64,000 nt of DNA from the NCBI GenBank assembly GCA_030374805.1, contig JARGSG010000207.1:310001-374000 (forward strand). Direction: 5' to 3'. The translations under genes and the position numbers were made by a program. Numbering within the stretch: position 1 is the first letter of the stretch; every line of letters starts with the position of its first letter. Positions 20,864-31,415 of the stretch are shown piece after piece. The notes below the pieces were generated by a model, which was not told where the DNA came from, searched no databases, and saw nothing but the letters and a program-made list of their open reading frames with translations. The DNA comes from Gracilaria gracilis (Eukaryota > Rhodophyta > Florideophyceae > Gracilariales > Gracilariaceae).

Positions 20864-21827
20864 TCAATTTACCGCTTTTCTTATCCCTACCGATAAAGAA
20901 ACAAAAGCAAATGGCGTCAGTGAACAACACGATTCCGACGAAGAAGATCGGGATGACAGAACCCTACTCAATGGACTTGGAGCCCCGCCGACGTCGTGTC
21001 TCCCATGAAATTTTTGAATTGCAGAATCCCAGTCAAAATCATCCTCATTTTCAGAAATAGTACACTCTTCTTCTTGAAGCACGAAAGATATCAGCTTTTT
21101 AAACTTATAGAAGGCAGGCTTTTGCCCAGATAACTTCCACCAAGAGTCTGTGTAGCCTTCAATAATGTTTTTTCTAGAACTCGCTTTGTCAAACAAGTGT
21201 ATAGGCAGTACTTTGGACTCATCACCAAATCGCCAAAGCTGAACGCACTTCTCGATAGTTTTTGGCAACCCAGGTATAACCTGCTTGAAAAGCGGCTTAG
21301 ACGAAGATAGCTTGACTTTGGAAGTGTTCTTGCGAATCTGCTGTCTAAAGCATTTAAAACAAGATGGGTCTTCCGTCGAGCAGCTGCATATGTGCGCAGA
21401 ACCTAATCCAGATCGCGGAGAGCGTGTCCCAGAGAGAGGTTGGGTTCCCTCTGTATCTCTCCCGGTAATGTTATTAGATCTTTCGGGAACCCTTCCCTCG
21501 GTGTTTCTCTTGTCGCACTTTTCTAGATACTTCGCCCGTCTCTGACGCAGGAGAAAGAATCGCCACGTTAAAGCTTTGCTTATAACTTGCAAATGTCTTC
21601 TTGAATCGCAAAACTCAAGGAACGTTCGAAACGGACGCGTATACTGCTTCCCTGTTGAGTTGCATTCTGCGATGTTCCACCGAGCTGTAGACGTCTTGGA
21701 GTATGAATTCCACCTTTTCCCCTTCTTCGTGCAGAACTTGAGGAGGAAGACGAAATCCCACTCCTGTCCCTTCCCCTTGAATTGGTTTAGAAGGACCTTT
21801 CCTTTCCATGAGATGAACACAACACAA
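20864..21827 (-). pseudogene. N-terminal half of YR element 3: core-binding and GCR1_C-like region
   Basis: The 20864-21820 frame contains TSTARWNIAECNSTGKQYTRPFRTFLEFC, which resembles the SAM-like N-terminal arm of tyrosine recombinases, and then LPKTIEKCVQLWRFG .. FYKFKKLISFV, the GCR1_C-like domain shared with 7955-8824. The expected N-terminus MERKGPSKPIQGEGTGVGF lies in a different frame (21615-21827), so there is at least one frameshift. The C-terminus is separated from the recombinase only by an in-frame TGA. This copy is therefore probably dead. As an alternative, the part from 21820 on could be expressed alone. Confidence 0.6.
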
Positions 21828-21844
21828 CGCGAAGCAAGAATGCG

Positions 21845-21915
21845 TTCAAAAGCAAACAGAGCATAAGAATAAGCAAGCAGAGCATAAGAATAAGCAAGCA
21901 GAGCATAAGAACAAG
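21845..21915 (+). repeat. Short direct repeat of ~21 bp, three copies
   Basis: The unit AGCAAGCAGAGCATAAGAAT (about 21 bp with one variable base) repeats three times in tandem upstream of element 3. Confidence 0.75.
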
Positions 21916-24900
21916 AGCGATAGTAGATTAAAAGGCCGGGGAACAGCAGAGAAAGTAAGGCAGCACTCTCTCTTGTACGATCTGAGATTATACGAAGAGA
22001 TCTGCAAGATGGCCTTTTAGAACGAAAGAAAGCGTCAAAATCTTAGTTGTTGATACTTAGCAGCGCGTATAAAATATCCCAAATGGCGAGGACGAACAAC
22101 AAGTGCAGTTAGAAACCAACAAGAAGATCAGCCGAGCGAGACGACAGAGCTTGCTGATGATGACAGTAGCGAGCTTTTAGACGCCCAAAAACGAACGCAG
22201 GAACGCGCAGCATGGATGCCAGTGGTAGCGAGGCCTCTCAAAGTCGATAGATACTTCGATCAATATGGGGCTCGCCACTGTGAGCCCACTCTCATAAATT
22301 ATGAGATCAACCTCAAAAATTAGGAACCCAATTTTGGCGGCACTGGAGGCACAGAGAGAGATCGGCACGACTTCCGCAGTGATGTCGGGTACCTGACGAC
22401 GGTGGACTGCCACCACTAGAAAATTAACATGTCCGTTTATGCTGGAGTAGCAGACATTGACGCAATCCATCAGAGTTAGAATTCCTGACTGCACTCCAAT
22501 GTTTTGCAAAACGTCAACCTAGTCCACAGGAAATGTTTCCAAGTAGCAGATTAAAAGAGTACCAGTAAAGATGTACAAAGAATAGAAATAGAACACCTTA
22601 GAACTGTTTTGTGTACCCATTAAAGACGATCATGATACTGAAAGAACAACTGCTCTTTCGAAACACTTCTGGCGTTTTTCGGGAAAGTTGCAAATCAAAA
22701 ATGATCATGAATTTGAGTATATTATGGAAACAGAGATTGCAGTTTACGGAACGTCAAAAGAATGAACGTAGATATCGATGCTACTAGTTTTAATGAATAT
22801 GAATCGTTTTTCTAGAATATAACAATGGGACAACAAGTTGATGGCAATATAGGAAGCGGAACCACAATTTGGTTTTTAATGGTTAGAACTTAAACTATAG
22901 AGATTTATGAGATATATTGATAAGAAGGTGAAGGTTCTACTTGCAAAAAGGGCTGCATTGTTGAATAAAAAGGATTGTTTACAAAGACAATAGGGTTTGT
23001 TCTCTTCAAGAAAAAAAGCGGTACAAGGTTACAGACAGAATAGTTGCACTAAACAAATAGTGTGGCATGCAGTTTAAGAACATGGAACAGCATGGCTTGC
23101 AGTTTGAGATATATAAGAGTTACAGAGTAGTTAGAACGGCAGCTGGAAAAGTGTGGCATGCAGTTTATGAACATGGAGGAGCATGTATGGCTTGCAGTTG
23201 AAGAACGATGAGTAAGAAAGCAGTTGGAATGGTAGCTGGGGTTCTTTTGGGGGTACAGGGTGGTTTATGGGCGAGAAACGAATGATTGGTTTCTGTGTCT
23301 GTACCCTCATTTGAACCCTTGTACAGGCTGCTTAAGAAAGTAACTGAGATCCACAAATGAAGTGTTTTGTGCTACCTTGAGATGTAAATTGGAAAGTAGA
23401 CTAGTATTGAAGTACTGCTGTTGATCTCCTTAGGCTACTGAAGCTGTCAGGGTTTACGGTAAGTTGCAGACATTTTGAAAGCACATACGAGCCGTATTGT
23501 ATGCACCGGTACCTTACTGTAATATGTCACGCCTACTGTTTGTCTTGTGGGTACAGAAGGCAGACCCAATATACCATTACGGCACATTTCCCGGCATTGG
23601 GGCAAGCTGCGTTACGTGTATATGTAAGTCGTAAGTTTCTGTTAAATTTCTTTCAAAAATTGTATATTCCTTTGAAATAGTTAAATCTTCATTCAAGGAC
23701 TATAAATGGTTATCATGCATTTCACTTTGATTTTAAGTTAGAAACAAAGTATTGATCTAACAGATAGTAAAAAGAACAGACAATATATTGCCATATATTG
23801 CCATAGCTATCGTTTAACATTTTCTTCTTGCATCCAAGCCCTCCATTTTAGATCAAACATATGTTCGGAACAAAAAGTGCTTTCTAATATTGCATTCGTT
23901 TAAAGCTATACTGAACATTTTTTATACGTTGTTGCCAAACCTCTTTTACATCAAATAAAATTTTCTGTAAGGAAGAACTTATACCGCACGACTAATATGA
24001 GCTCAAGATGGAAGACGGTTATTACTTGAACATCATCAACTTTCTATTCCTTCATAGTCTATCTCAATATAATAAAAATGTTATGCTCTGTATTCATCGA
24101 TACGAATAAAACATGATTCAGGGCAATGAAGGGATTGTTTGAAACAAAGAATCAATTTTACAAATTGTGGAAAAATATAGCAATTGTGAAGTATAAGCTT
24201 GGAAAACGTTTTCAACCTTATCCTTGGTGAAGAATTGGGTTCAATAACTTGAAGGCACAATGCTGTGATTTGCATGCGGTAAATGGCTGAACTGCTCTTG
24301 TTAGAAAACTTACATATACTAATTGAACGCGTTTGGAATATGTTTAACTCCCAGATGAGAACCAAGCTTTTGGTTTCCCGCATTCTCCAGTACCGTTGGT
24401 AAGAGGGCTACCACCACAATTTGCATTGCGGGGCCCATTCTACTGTACGCGTTTTGAATACACGCTTGACGGAAAGAGGGCGATCAGATTACCGAGCAGG
24501 AAAACTTCATTCGTTTGTCGTCCATGAAGCATGTGAGGAGTGCAGGGAACATGTCCGGAAGAGCCTACTGGCGTGACATGTACAACACAGGAAGGAGGAA
24601 AAGATGACAGTGGTCACAACCCTTCTCCCACGTTTCGAGAACTTTGCAATTGCTTGTAGGAAAGCAAGGAACGTCTGTGGTTCATATCATCTCAATCAGG
24701 GTTCTGACCTCCTTTTTTAACGTGTGGCAAAGTGGCAACTAGTTCGCGTTCATGAGATGTTTGTCAAGGGACATAGGAGGAAGACATACTCAGGGTCTTC
24801 TTCTTCTTTATTATGAGCGCGTACGCTAATTCCTCGTAACGCGTGGGGTTTGCTAAATACCCCCAACGACCTATAATGCTTCCTAACGAAAACCTAGCCA

Positions 24901-25629
24901 CTGGCTGCAAATCTGCAACCGCGTTACGCTCACTTAGCGACTACATTGTTTTCCAGAGGAACCATTAAACCTCTAAGGTGTTCTCGACTGCGTGAGCATT
25001 TCGCTACCGACGTTTATCGGCTTTTCATTCTTTGTCCTTCTCACCTGCACCATTCGTTCATCCTCTCAAGAGCTCGTCGGCAGAGCGGCACACCACGACA
25101 AGGCGCTCTGTACGTACCACATTGTGCCGTATAAGAGATCATGACGGCATTCTTCCATCCAGTCCTTGCGTTGGCGAGACTAGATGAGAGAACAGCCATT
25201 GGCTTCACATCGTTCTCCGCTCCTATGTAAATGCGTAACAAATTCTCCGAGGAAAACCCTGGAGAAAAGCCCCACACGGTTGCCCCCGTAGGAGTGATCA
25301 CTCCATGTAGAGGCAAAGCCAGGGAAACAACGGTAGGATCGTTCTGCGATGATCGGGTTGTGGCCTGCTGCGTCCGTGCAGCTGGCCGGGGGCCAGGGTC
25401 TTCTTAATACTCTTATCAAAGCCGCATTCTAGCACCTTCTTCTATGCGATTGCAGGGAATATCTCTCTAGCATGATGAGTTTACAAATGAACAAAGAGGT
25501 CCTACGGAGATTTTTATGCATGCCTCCATCGGGCGTCCAAGTAAGTAGTGCAAAACAAGGAAAACTTTGTTGCGAAAGCCGCAGTGTTCTTCTCTTAGAA
25601 CACGTCAACAATTAAACCAGGGTGTTTGG
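21916..25629. other. AT-rich gene-poor stretch
   Basis: No conserved gene is seen over 3.7 kb. A minus-strand frame of 110 codons at 22177-22509 has protein-like composition but no motif. Contents: a tandem duplication of ~90 bp at about 23060-23245 (GTGGCATGCAGTTT .. ATGGCTTGCAGTT twice), and a copy at about 24810-24890 of a dispersed repeat that recurs near 37110-37190. Confidence 0.45.
23055..23245 (+). repeat. Tandem duplication of about 91 bp
   Basis: GTGGCATGCAGTTTAAGAAC..GGAACAGCATGGCTTGCAG at 23061 recurs at about 23152 as GTGGCATGCAGTTTATGAAC..GGAGGAGCATGTATGGCTTGCAG. Flanking AGTAGTTAGAACGGCAGCTGG / AGCAGTTGGAATGGTAGCTGG stretches repeat in step. Confidence 0.7.
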
Positions 25630-26148
25630 TTAACGTCCATATTTCTGGAAATCCCACTCAGAGTTGTCCAGGGGACATACTTCTCGAGTCTTCAACCACC
25701 TCCTGTTGTGTTGAGATGCAAACCAAGTGCATGTTAGCAGGGAAGACTAAATTCGGTATACAAAACGTGAAAGGTAATCTTGACTTACGAAATGCAATGG
25801 AAGTGGAATGCATGATTGCAAACGCCCCAAGCAACATTACAATCCTCCCCACCCGGAGCCGTTTGCTTAGCCTGGCATTCAATACAAGCGTCCATGATGT
25901 GGTTACGGCATATAGCACAGTTGTCGACCACCATGTCTGCAAAAAAGGGACGTGAAACAACGATGAGGTTAGCTTTAGGAACTGGTTGAGAGATGGATGA
26001 ATGAGGGTAACATACCCCAAGCCCACAAAGCGACCGCGTTGTACTTCTTTATCTCGAATCGAGGTTTCTGCTTCTCCTCGGCCGGTCGCGGGGCCGGTCC
26101 GGCTGGGGTATCGATTTCCATGTTGGAAGATGAGCCTTGCTGGGTCAT
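25630..26148 (-). CDS. RBX1: RING-box protein 1, three exons
   Basis: The RING subunit of cullin-RING ubiquitin ligases; it recruits the E2 to SCF-type complexes and also carries NEDD8 transfer. Exons by splice signals: 26148-26016, 25936-25789 and 25702-25630, with introns 26015-25937 (GTATGT..GCAG) and 25788-25703 (GTAAGT..ACAG). The product is 117 aa. Seen: [57 protein letters not shown] and [18 protein letters not shown], i.e. all Zn ligands of the RBX1 three-zinc RING. The Met of [17 protein letters not shown] gives a length close to the animal protein (108 aa). The longer minus-strand frame running through this region is intron read-through and not a gene. Confidence 0.97.
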
Positions 26149-27132
26149 CGTTTTGTATCCTTGATTGATCTCGTAGAAACTGAACAAGTACAGCCAAAAA
26201 GTTCTCTACGACTGCGTCAAAGGATTCCTGACAACTGGAGGGTGGAAGAAGCGGACACCTGGATGCACTTGCCGCGAGAGAAGTGTAGAACAAATTAGGT
26301 AGGTATTCATACGGTTTACGAAGGCAGGGGTATTCACGAGAGGTTTTGAAGGTGCAATTTTTTCGTTAATTCGGCCAGGATCAAGTACTCGGTCCAACGT
26401 CCTCACTGGTTCTCGGGACCAAGCCGGACTGTGCATCTTTGGAAACGAAGCAGCCGCACGCTTTTGATTGAGAGAATATTTATTGAAAGAACTACAGAGG
26501 CATTCGCTCTCATCGGACTGCTTCATCACGCCGGAGTTCAAGCAACAAAAACTAACAGCATATACGTTTTGTGTGGGAATAGACGCCATGGGGGCTCATG
26601 AGTCAAACCAAGGTCTTTGTAGTGCTTTGCTCCGGGCGTTTGAAGCTATGAATTGTGTTTTGAACGATAATGGACCTGACAAGCTCCAAAAGACCGCCGA
26701 AGCACAATCTTCAACAGGCGACTTCTGCGCAGACATCATTAAACGGCTTCTTGCGCGTGGCTGTCCTCTTCCTTCAACAGAATGAACAGGCAGATGTGCA
26801 AAACAAGGCGCGTTTTTGCATCTTCCCACACGTGTATTGTTCGATAGATTGTGCTCTCCATGGAACTCCAAAGCTCCACATCCTTTGATCTTCACTCATT
26901 ATCATACGAGGTTCAACGCAACGGGAACTTCATGGCGTGATCTAGACTGCTTGTGCGTGCCCTTCTGCTATGTCTAGGAAACGCTCTCATCGGTGACCTT
27001 GAAGAGCGACCGAATCTGGTATTCTTGCCGACGAGTATCCTCACTCAGCACGAAGCGGAAAACGTAGAATTGACACCAATTTTTGGTACAAAGCCTGCTT
27101 CTCTGCATACTCTTTAATCTTCTCTTCTAATC
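26149..27132. other. Divergent intergenic region, RBX1 to XPNPEP3
   Basis: Probably holds both promoters. Open frames of 105 codons (+, 26468-26785) and 127 codons (-, 26206-26589) overlap each other and have no recognisable motif; neither is called. Confidence 0.45.
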
Positions 27133-28671
27133 ATGTCTCTTTTCTCCGGACTAGTGTCACGATGCAAGTCCCCATCGTTTGGCTGGCGAACCTGGTGTTC
27201 AATGCGCACTACGGGAACCACAACTGTTCCAAGTACGCATAAGGGTAGTTTTTCCATAGAACGTCAGTTGTCACAACCCACTTCGTATACACATGCACAT
27301 CTTATGTCTTCTAAGGAAGTTACTCCCGGAATATCTCGCATAGAATACTTGGACCGCCGAGCAAGAGTGGCTACGGATTTGCCGAACAATTCGATCACCA
27401 TATTTCCATCCAACCCGCAGATGTTTATGTCAGAAGACGTCCCCTATTTGTATCATCATAACACAGATCTAATGTATTTATGCGGAATGACAGAACCAGG
27501 CTCATTTTTGGTAGCAGAAAGTTTTGACGAGCATGTGCGCTTCATTCTTTTTGTGGAACCCCGGGATGCATCTCGCGAAGTTTGGGAAGGTCCTTTGTGT
27601 GGAACAGGTGATGAGGTTCGTACTTACTTTGGTGTTGATCAGGTTCAAATGGTCAAGGAGCTTTCGGAGTACATATCTATAGTGCTGCCCCGGATGCAAT
27701 CTTTTCACTTTGAACCTTCCATAAATCCATCCATATCCTCCATCTTACAGCAATTAGCAACTGAAGATCAAAAAGCTCTCGTTTCTAAATGGAGTATGGA
27801 GAAAACCCCGAAATCGTTCGTCAACAGGCAGAGGATGATCAAATCTGAAGCTGAACTCGATCTATTGCGCCAAGCGGCAAACACTATATCCTCAGCGTTA
27901 ACAGACGCTATGGCGAAGACAAAATTAAACGGGGTTAACAAATCAGTTGAAGAAAAGTTCATCGAAGCAACCATCGAGTACGGCTGCAAAGCCCGTGGTC
28001 CGTTTCGAATGGCATTTCCATCCGTAGTGGCGAGTGGTTCCAATAGTACGACATTGCACTACATGCTTAACAACAGTGTTGCAAACACTGGAGATTTCGT
28101 AATGGTGGATGCGGGATGCGAGGTGCATGGTTACTGTTCGGATGTCTCACGCTCATGGCCAGTTTCCGGTTCATTTTCTGCTCCTCAGAGAGACTTGTAC
28201 GAACTCGTTCTGGACGTTCAGAAGCAGTGCATTGCACTTGCCAAGGAGGGAAGTACTGTGGAAGGAAATCCAGTTTCTCTGGATGGAATTCATTTGCATG
28301 CCGTGCGCCGCTTAACAGATGGACTTATGCAGCTTGGCTTTATGAAAGGACACTCACTGGAGAGTGCAGTGACCACTGGAGAGTACTCGAAGTACTTTCC
28401 GCACGCAATTGGGCATTATCTCGGCATGGATGTTCACGACACACATCATGTACCAAAATCAACTCCTTTGAAAGAGAATATGGTCATCACTATTGAGCCA
28501 GGATTGTATTGCCGAGCCGACGACATATCTGCACCTGTACAATATAGAGGTATTGGAATGCGCATTGAAGACGATGTTGTCGTTGGAAGTCCCATGCAAT
28601 CTCCGGAAGTGCTTTCGAAAGATGTAGTCAAAGAAGTGGCAGATGTGGAGGCATTGGTAGGGTCCAGTTAG
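27133..28671 (+). CDS. Xaa-Pro aminopeptidase 3 / ICP55-like, mitochondrial
   Basis: A metallopeptidase of the M24 family (XPNPEP3; ICP55 in yeast and plants) that trims one residue from imported mitochondrial proteins after presequence removal. 512 aa, single exon. Seen: a basic, Ser/Thr-rich N-terminus (~60 residues) suited to mitochondrial import; an AMP_N domain (residues ~65-200, ending before KSFVNRQRMIKSEAELDLLRQA); and the pita-bread domain with metal ligands Asp326 (VMVDAG), Asp337 (SDVSR), His428 (IGHYLG), Glu455 (TIEPGLY) and Glu479 (MRIEDD). VHD His435 is also present. It looks intact. Plastid targeting cannot be excluded from sequence. Confidence 0.93.
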   Translation: MSLFSGLVSRCKSPSFGWRTWCSMRTTGTTTVPSTHKGSFSIERQLSQPTSYTHAHLMSSKEVTPGISRIEYLDRRARVATDLPNNSITIFPSNPQMFMSEDVPYLYHHNTDLMYLCGMTEPGSFLVAESFDEHVRFILFVEPRDASREVWEGPLCGTGDEVRTYFGVDQVQMVKELSEYISIVLPRMQSFHFEPSINPSISSILQQLATEDQKALVSKWSMEKTPKSFVNRQRMIKSEAELDLLRQAANTISSALTDAMAKTKLNGVNKSVEEKFIEATIEYGCKARGPFRMAFPSVVASGSNSTTLHYMLNNSVANTGDFVMVDAGCEVHGYCSDVSRSWPVSGSFSAPQRDLYELVLDVQKQCIALAKEGSTVEGNPVSLDGIHLHAVRRLTDGLMQLGFMKGHSLESAVTTGEYSKYFPHAIGHYLGMDVHDTHHVPKSTPLKENMVITIEPGLYCRADDISAPVQYRGIGMRIEDDVVVGSPMQSPEVLSKDVVKEVADVEALVGSS

Positions 28672-28939
28672 TGATCGCCCAGGCACGTAGGAAGTGCCTT
28701 AGAGCTTGCAAACACCGTCTTTATGACTCTCGCGTCACTACATCATTTCTAGCTCTCATCGACCGATCTGATCTTAAGACGATCTTCGAATACAAGAGCA
28801 TACGAACGAAATATGTGTCAACGAAAACCAGCAATTTGGCGTACAGCCTTCTCGGTTGTTGCCATCGCGTCTCTCTTTGAATGACGAACGAAGTTGGTGT
28901 TGATACAGCTAGCTCTTCCAACTTTGCCTTGACTAGATG

Positions 28940-29704
28940 CTAGCGTTTGCAATACATGTCCCTGCGGAGTTCCTCTTCTCTCAAATGATCTGCCCAAAAA
29001 TATGTAGTGCGTAAGGAACGTTCGATATCCTCCAAGATTACTGAGAACGGCGAGGTTAAGCTCTCTGGAAAGGCGGAGAATATGTATTCATATCCCCGTT
29101 TGGCGTGGCTCGGCATGATCTGTGCGGCAGCGGCTCGAATTCGTCGTTTCGCACGATTTCGCTGAACAGCTCGTTTACCCAGAACACTCTTAGGCGCCCT
29201 TATTCGAGCAATATAAGCCCATCTTGGGATTTCGAAGCGAATTGGACAGACATTGGGCTCTGAATTATGGACTCCGTGAAGTGTACGTTCATCTTCCAGG
29301 TATGTGCTTTCGTTAAGTTGTTCTTTCAATGCTGTGTGAAATGTATGCTCGTAGTCAAACTCAGGTTCCCAGTGGTCAGAAGTTGCAGTATGTTCTTCGC
29401 TCATATTATCCATAAACTGTGCAAAAGAAAAAGCAAATCTATCATCCTGTGGTTTCGTTACTGTCAAAGGCCAAACCATGAGATTGAAAGTTTCCGTGTT
29501 TGTAAACCTAACGGGTCTCCCTTTCGCTCGTTCGACGTGCATTTGTTGTAAGTACCTTCTCTCCCGAAACGTTGGGAGACTTAGACGGCGAGCCCGTGGC
29601 ACTGATTTGTCGTCGCAGTTCATAAAAATACGGCGACGGGTTGAAGACATCGGTGGTACGAAACTCTGCATCTCAATCCTCCTTTTCAGCTGCAGACAAT
29701 CCAC
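28940..29704 (-). CDS. Bacterial-type RNase P protein (RnpA-like), nuclear
   Basis: Residues ~170-240 (APKSVLGKRAVQRNRAKRRIRAAAAQIMP .. YEYIFSAFPESLTSPFSVILEDIERSL) fit the RnpA fold. They include the RNR box RNRAKRRIR, preceded by GKRAVQ in place of the usual VGNAVE, and the closing helix F..IL.DIE..L. RnpA binds the catalytic RNase P RNA and helps mature tRNA 5' ends. The protein is 254 aa, twice the bacterial length. The Arg-rich N-terminal part has no recognised domain and may include an organelle transit peptide. Many red algal plastids encode the RNA subunit, so plastid function is the simplest reading (inference). A start at Met12 is also possible. The call rests mainly on the RNR box and C-terminal pattern. 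Confidence 0.65.
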   Translation of the reverse strand: MDCLQLKRRIEMQSFVPPMSSTRRRIFMNCDDKSVPRARRLSLPTFRERRYLQQMHVERAKGRPVRFTNTETFNLMVWPLTVTKPQDDRFAFSFAQFMDNMSEEHTATSDHWEPEFDYEHTFHTALKEQLNESTYLEDERTLHGVHNSEPNVCPIRFEIPRWAYIARIRAPKSVLGKRAVQRNRAKRRIRAAAAQIMPSHAKRGYEYIFSAFPESLTSPFSVILEDIERSLRTTYFWADHLREEELRRDMYCKR

Positions 29705-30456
29705 GGCACCTTGAGAGCCGCGGGCTTGAGGGGTCTCGCAGACCGACGCCCTTGAAGAAAAATGTGCGCCTCGACGTACGGCTGCGGGACCGGTACAAGG
29801 GTAGATAATATGTAACTTTTTCTTCTAAACTTTGTGGAGAGTGGGTAATAATAAGTTACTACTAATACTGTAACTACCCACTGGGTATCTATCGGTCTAT
29901 TCACACAGGAGATCTTTTTGAAATCTGGATAACGTCGAGCCCATATTTGAAATACCTCAAAATCTCCATGTACCTGAGTTGAGCGATGATATGCCGTTTC
30001 GCAACGGTTGCCCGGCGGAGAAGCGGAGTGGTTGTCGACAGAAGCGATGAAGATATACAGCTACCACGACACTTCGTTGATAGAATTTTGACGTTGCGAA
30101 GCCGTGCGGAGCTTGGATTCCAAGCCTTGGAAACAGCGCTCTATCCTGCAAGCGTTCAGATGACCAAATCAGATTAGTTGCTTCTGCGTACTGGCTATCA
30201 CACCTACCACCGTGTTCTTTTGTGTCGCCCTACGTGGAGTGTAGCGTTTCTGGTTTTCCTTTCTGGAAAAATCTATTCCTTTGAGGTGTTCTGTCACGGA
30301 AGCGTCATTTCAAAAGTCTTCGGCAACGTATCAGTTGCATGTAATATGAAGTTGGGTTGTTTGGAAAGAAGCCAGGTACCCCAGGTCACGGAAGCTTTCG
30401 TCAGCTCTTTTTGTAGTTCGATAAACAGGCCAAGTTACTTGCGGTCCGCAGGGAAT
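29705..30456. other. Intergenic between RnpA-like gene and next gene
   Basis: No gene clearly supported. The plus-strand frame from 30178 is open into the next gene and could supply a longer N-terminus for it. Confidence 0.4.
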
Positions 30457-30879
30457 ATGAAACCATCCCGAGTGAATCACTCATACTGTGCCCCAGCGAC
30501 ACGAAGACGGCGGGTGATTTCGAGTATGGATCACAATGCAAATCTCGGAAACCAAGGCTCCGGTCACAAAGAAGAACGAGAGCAAGAGGAGCGACAGTTC
30601 AAGTATAAATTCGACCCGCAATCGGAAACGGTACGTAAACTTTGAATCAGTTCCTCTGTTGTCGCTGAACGCTGACCTAAGTCTTCACGATAGGATGCGT
30701 TTGGACGAGACCCGCGAAAGGAAACTGAGTTCTGGATGGATGCGGCAAAAAATGTGCTAGAATCTGATGAGGTACAACAAGCAATTGCCCGACATGCAGC
30801 GGAAGGGGGTGATGGTCTCACAGATGAACAAAGGGAGTACATGGAATTCATAAAGAGTCTTGACGAAGAATCAAAGTAA
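30457..30879 (+). CDS. Small unrecognised acidic protein, two exons
   Basis: Exon 1 to 30630, intron 30631-30693 (GTACGT..GATAG, 63 bp), exon 2 30694-30879, phase 0. The joined C-terminal part reads REQEERQFKYKFDPQSET-DAFGRDPRKETEFWMDAAKNVLESDEVQQAIARHAAEGGDGLTDEQREYMEFIKSLDEESK: charged, helical, no membrane span. The start is uncertain. Met at 30457 gives a basic leader (APATRRRRVISS) that could be a transit peptide, 30526 gives only the conserved-looking part, and the frame is open back to 30178. I do not recognise the family. Confidence 0.5.
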
Positions 30880-30992
30880 AAACCATTCATCTCAAATGAT
30901 TCCAACTGAATATCTTTTCGAAAGCCTCGACCTTCTGCCCATAACACATGGGCCTTTCCGACCGCCATTCCAACCGGCAGTCACCTCGATCG

Positions 30993-31415
30993 TTACATGT
31001 AAAACGGAGTATTAAAAGCAAGCAAGGTATTTACCTCAGGTGGTGGAGGTGGAGAACCTATGGTCACTGCTGCCATCTTATAGGTGATGGACTCAACCGT
31101 GGAAGCAAAGTTGAACGAAAATTCGAGAGAGATTGGAATGGAAAACGGAGAGTCTACTTCGTCTTCCGGCTTGAACGGGTCAAGACGTCGTCTCTTGCTT
31201 GGCCTTTCGTTGTCCTCCCTGTTCCGTTTCCGTCCAGAATGACGTACCTCCAATTCACCCGAGTCGGAGTGTGCCTCTTCTTCCAGATTTAGTATTCGCG
31301 AAAACCGACCAGCATCCCATGCTGCATTGTCTTCAGCCAGAGGAAGAAGTTCTGGCTCTTCCTTTACTTGATGGAAGCGGGGAGTATCCGGGGTTACGTA
31401 TTCAAGTTCCATCAC
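30993..31415 (-). CDS. Hypothetical acidic nuclear-type protein
   Basis: About 140 codons: an acidic stretch with VKEEPELLPLAED, a bipartite basic cluster RKRNREDNERPSKRRRLDPFK that looks like a nuclear localisation signal, then SPPPPPE. A donor GTAAAT follows PPPPE, and joining at 30984 would replace the last residues by VTAGWNGGRKGP.. and end near 30890, convergent with the gene before. A minus-strand frame upstream (31425-31622) also contains IKEEPD. No family recognised; the gene boundaries are uncertain. Confidence 0.4.
   Translation of the reverse strand: MMELEYVTPDTPRFHQVKEEPELLPLAEDNAAWDAGRFSRILNLEEEAHSDSGELEVRHSGRKRNREDNERPSKRRRLDPFKPEDEVDSPFSIPISLEFSFNFASTVESITYKMAAVTIGSPPPPPEVNTLLAFNTPFYM

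Noticed and set aside
25658-26293. 211-codon minus-strand open frame over RBX1
   Set aside because: It is one frame through RBX1 exons and introns; the spliced RBX1 product explains the conservation.
26468-26785. 105-codon plus-strand frame between RBX1 and XPNPEP3
   Set aside because: No motif, and it overlaps minus-strand frames of equal quality.
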